This document shows, one piece after another, positions 5,787 to 7,120 of a DNA stretch of 7,120 nucleotides. Numbering within the stretch: position 1 is the first letter of the stretch; every line of letters starts with the position of its first letter. The DNA is taken from positions 1-7,120 of the forward strand of contig JBIQID010000144.1 in NCBI GenBank assembly GCA_044508215.1, given 5' to 3'. The notes under the pieces are model-generated. The model ran no database searches, was not told where the DNA came from, and was given only the letters and a program-made list of their open reading frames with translations. Made by a program: the position numbers and the translations under genes. Source of the stretch: JAEZFI01 sp044508215. GTDB taxonomy: Bacteria > Actinomycetota > Acidimicrobiia > Acidimicrobiales > Microtrichaceae.

Positions 5787-6919
5787 GGCGTCGGGCTGCT
5801 GGATCGGGGAGCGGGTGGCCGGAGCAACTCGTCGAGCTGCGCCATGAGGGAGGGCGCAGCGACGTCGTCGACGAACCGGGAGCGGACCCTGAGCCCCTGG
5901 GCGTCGCCGCACCCGGTCCGGCGATCGGGTGTCGCCAGGTGCTCGACCTGGTCAAGGAGCGCGTCGAGGTCTGGGTACGGCGCGCCGAGGAACGCCTCGC
6001 CGAACATCTCCTCGACCCCGCCGGCGCCGCGGAACGCGACGACGGGGGTGCCGGCCGCGGCGGCGTGGAGGCACACGAGGGGGAAGGCGTCCAGCCGGGC
6101 GGTGTGGAGGAACACGTCCGCCGCAGCCAGCCACGGTTCCACGTCGGGGACGCTCCCGAACCACCGGAGGTTCGTGAGGCCCAGCCGTTCGGACTCCTCG
6201 CGCACCTTCCAGAAGAGGTCGTCCCGCTCGCCGCCGATCCAGGCGAAGCGGAGGCCACCGAGCCCCCGGCGCGACGCCAGGAGGGCTGCCTCCAAGAAGA
6301 GGTCCACGCCCTTCCGCGGGGTCGCGATGCCGGCGCCGACCACGAGGACGTCGTCGGGGCCGGCCCCGAGCGCCAGCCGGCAGTTCGCCACCACGTGGAC
6401 TGCTGTGGCGGCAGGTCGCTCGATGAACTCCTCGCAGACGACCACTTCGGGCGAGCCCGGGAGGCGGTCTCGGAGCGCTGCCGCAGTGCCGGCCGACCCG
6501 GCGAGCCACCGGGTGGTCCTCGTGCTCAGCTCCACCGGCCGCTCCAGCCAGTGGAGGTCCCCTCCCTGCTCGACCACCCAGGTGGCGACGGGACCGGGCG
6601 GGAGGAGCGGGAGGACCTGAGCCGCCGCCACGCTGACGAGCAGCGTCCCATCCGCGGGCGCCATGTCGCGCAGGCGGCCACGGAGCGACTCGATCCTTCC
6701 GCGGGATGGCCGTGCCGCATCCCACGGCTCGCTCGGATCGAGAAGGACACGGGTGGGGGCGAGTCGAACGTACGAGTCGACGAGGTCGCCGCCCCGGAAG
6801 GCGACGACGTCGAACGTGGTGTCAGGTCGGTTCCTGAGCGCCCATCGCAGGAACGACCGCGCCAGGACCGGCGGGCCAGTGCGGTCGAGCGCGTGCACCA
6901 CGACGCGCCAGTGCGGCAC
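5783..6919 (-). CDS. GT4-like (GT-B) glycosyltransferase A, atypical catalytic motif
   Basis: This 378-residue protein is a GT-B glycosyltransferase and a distant paralogue of B and C. Its N-terminus (VVHALDRTGPP, residues 7-17) corresponds to their HEAxxTGAP motif. The HVHE site of the paralogues aligns with TWVVE (113-117), which keeps only the Glu. The donor domain begins near residue 190 with VVGAGIATPRKG (193-204), keeping Arg202/Lys203, then FAWIGG (225-230) and WLAAADVFLHT (263-273). The EX7E-type motif reads LDAFPLVCLH (276-285): Asp277 is present, but the second Glu, conserved in B and C, is His285 (codon CAC). The segment is the same length as in B, so this is a substitution and not an alignment slip. 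The following RNGG is RGAGG (297-301). The GTG start at 6919-6917 has a strong GGAGG 5 bases upstream and lies 1 base after the preceding stop. It may be a transferase with altered donor contacts or one with reduced activity. No membrane segment is seen. Confidence 0.9.
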   Translation of the reverse strand: MPHWRVVVHALDRTGPPVLARSFLRWALRNRPDTTFDVVAFRGGDLVDSYVRLAPTRVLLDPSEPWDAARPSRGRIESLRGRLRDMAPADGTLLVSVAAAQVLPLLPPGPVATWVVEQGGDLHWLERPVELSTRTTRWLAGSAGTAAALRDRLPGSPEVVVCEEFIERPAATAVHVVANCRLALGAGPDDVLVVGAGIATPRKGVDLFLEAALLASRRGLGGLRFAWIGGERDDLFWKVREESERLGLTNLRWFGSVPDVEPWLAAADVFLHTARLDAFPLVCLHAAAAGTPVVAFRGAGGVEEMFGEAFLGAPYPDLDALLDQVEHLATPDRRTGCGDAQGLRVRSRFVDDVAAPSLMAQLDELLRPPAPRSSSPTP

Positions 6920-6920
6920 G

Positions 6921-7120
6921 TCAGCCTCCGAGCGGCGCCAGCGCGTCGAGGAGGCGGCGCGTCCAGCGGTCTGCGTCGAGGTCGAACACCTCGGCCGGCG
7001 TCTGCCTCGGCCGAGGGGCTGCGAGTGCTGCGGCGAGCCGGGCGGCGGCTCCGTCGAGGTCGAGGTGCTCCACGACCTCGATCCCCTCGCCGTCCAGCTC
7101 CGCCGCGGTGGAGGTCACGA
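6921..7120 (-). CDS. C-terminal end of a probable glycosyltransferase (5'-truncated at window edge)
   Basis: About 65 residues are visible before a TGA at 6923-6921. A segment reading EVVEHLDLDGAAARLAAAL resembles the C-terminal end of the neighbouring GT-B transferases (VVPHLDVAGMAAQVLELL in B, VVDHLDVGGMATAVLDLL in C). The terminal DADRWTRRLLDALAPL looks like the closing amphipathic helix of such enzymes. A GTG at 7118-7116 would give a 65-residue protein. It is more likely internal, because the preceding VTSTAAEL fits the strand and loop just before this region in GT-B enzymes, and because the right edge cuts the frame only 2 bases upstream. It is probably the first visible member of the operon, 1 base before glycosyltransferase A. 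No catalytic residues are within view, so the assignment rests on weak C-terminal resemblance and on context. Confidence 0.6.
   Translation of the reverse strand, partial: VTSTAAELDGEGIEVVEHLDLDGAAARLAAALAAPRPRQTPAEVFDLDADRWTRRLLDALAPLGG
6925..6929 (-). promoter_or_regulatory. Ribosome binding site of glycosyltransferase A
   Basis: The minus strand reads GGAGG, then 5 bases that include the preceding gene's TGA, then the GTG at 6919-6917. It is the clearest Shine-Dalgarno sequence in the window and fixes this start, so this gene can initiate well even without coupling. Confidence 0.7.

Noticed and set aside
5229..5912. Half-size gene as a frameshifted 3' fragment of glycosyltransferase A
   Set aside because: Glycosyltransferase A already has its own complete donor domain and a normal C-terminus. 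The half gene repeats that domain rather than completing it, so a simple frameshift cannot explain it.
5410..6258. 282-codon minus-strand open frame spanning the end of glycosyltransferase A and the half-domain gene
   Set aside because: It is a Ser/Arg/Pro-rich out-of-frame reading; both overlapped genes match GT-B sequence in their own frames.

Overview
The window is very GC-rich with strongly GC-biased third codon positions, mostly GTG starts and almost no intergenic space. This points to a high-GC actinobacterium; I cannot assign a genus. It is part of a surface-polysaccharide or glycoconjugate biosynthesis locus. The content is one nucleotide-sugar dehydratase, three full-length GT-B glycosyltransferases, one half-size glycosyltransferase-like protein, one sugar acyltransferase, one nucleotide-sugar epimerase, and the 3' end of a further probable glycosyltransferase.

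Layout. Bases 1-1383 (+) hold the 3' two-thirds or so of a CapD/PglF/FlaA1-type NDP-sugar 4,6-dehydratase that enters from the left edge. Everything else is one tightly packed minus-strand operon read from right to left: a truncated probable glycosyltransferase end (7120-6921), glycosyltransferase A (6919-5783), a half-size glycosyltransferase-like protein (5786-5229), glycosyltransferase B (5232-4048), glycosyltransferase C (4051-2843), a NeuD/PglD-type left-handed beta-helix acyltransferase (2846-2205) and an SDR epimerase (2208-1279). The first junction has a 1-base gap; the next five are all 4-base GTGA/ATGA start-stop overlaps, so the genes are probably translationally coupled. The operon promoter must lie beyond the right edge. 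The dehydratase and the epimerase converge and overlap tail-to-tail by 105 bases. No stretch of 300 bases or more lacks a gene.

How the genes fit together (inference): the dehydratase, epimerase and acyltransferase would make and modify an activated sugar in the cytosol, and the glycosyltransferases would build an oligosaccharide repeat on a membrane lipid carrier. A 4,6-dehydratase plus a PglD-like acetyltransferase suggests an N-acetylated amino-dideoxy sugar, but the aminotransferase that would link them is not in the window.

The most unusual item is the 185-residue protein at 5229-5786. It matches only the C-terminal nucleotide-binding half of the neighbouring glycosyltransferases and has lost the positions expected to bind the sugar nucleotide, yet it is an intact reading frame embedded in the coupled operon. 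Glycosyltransferase A also carries His where its paralogues have the conserved second Glu of the EX7E-type motif.
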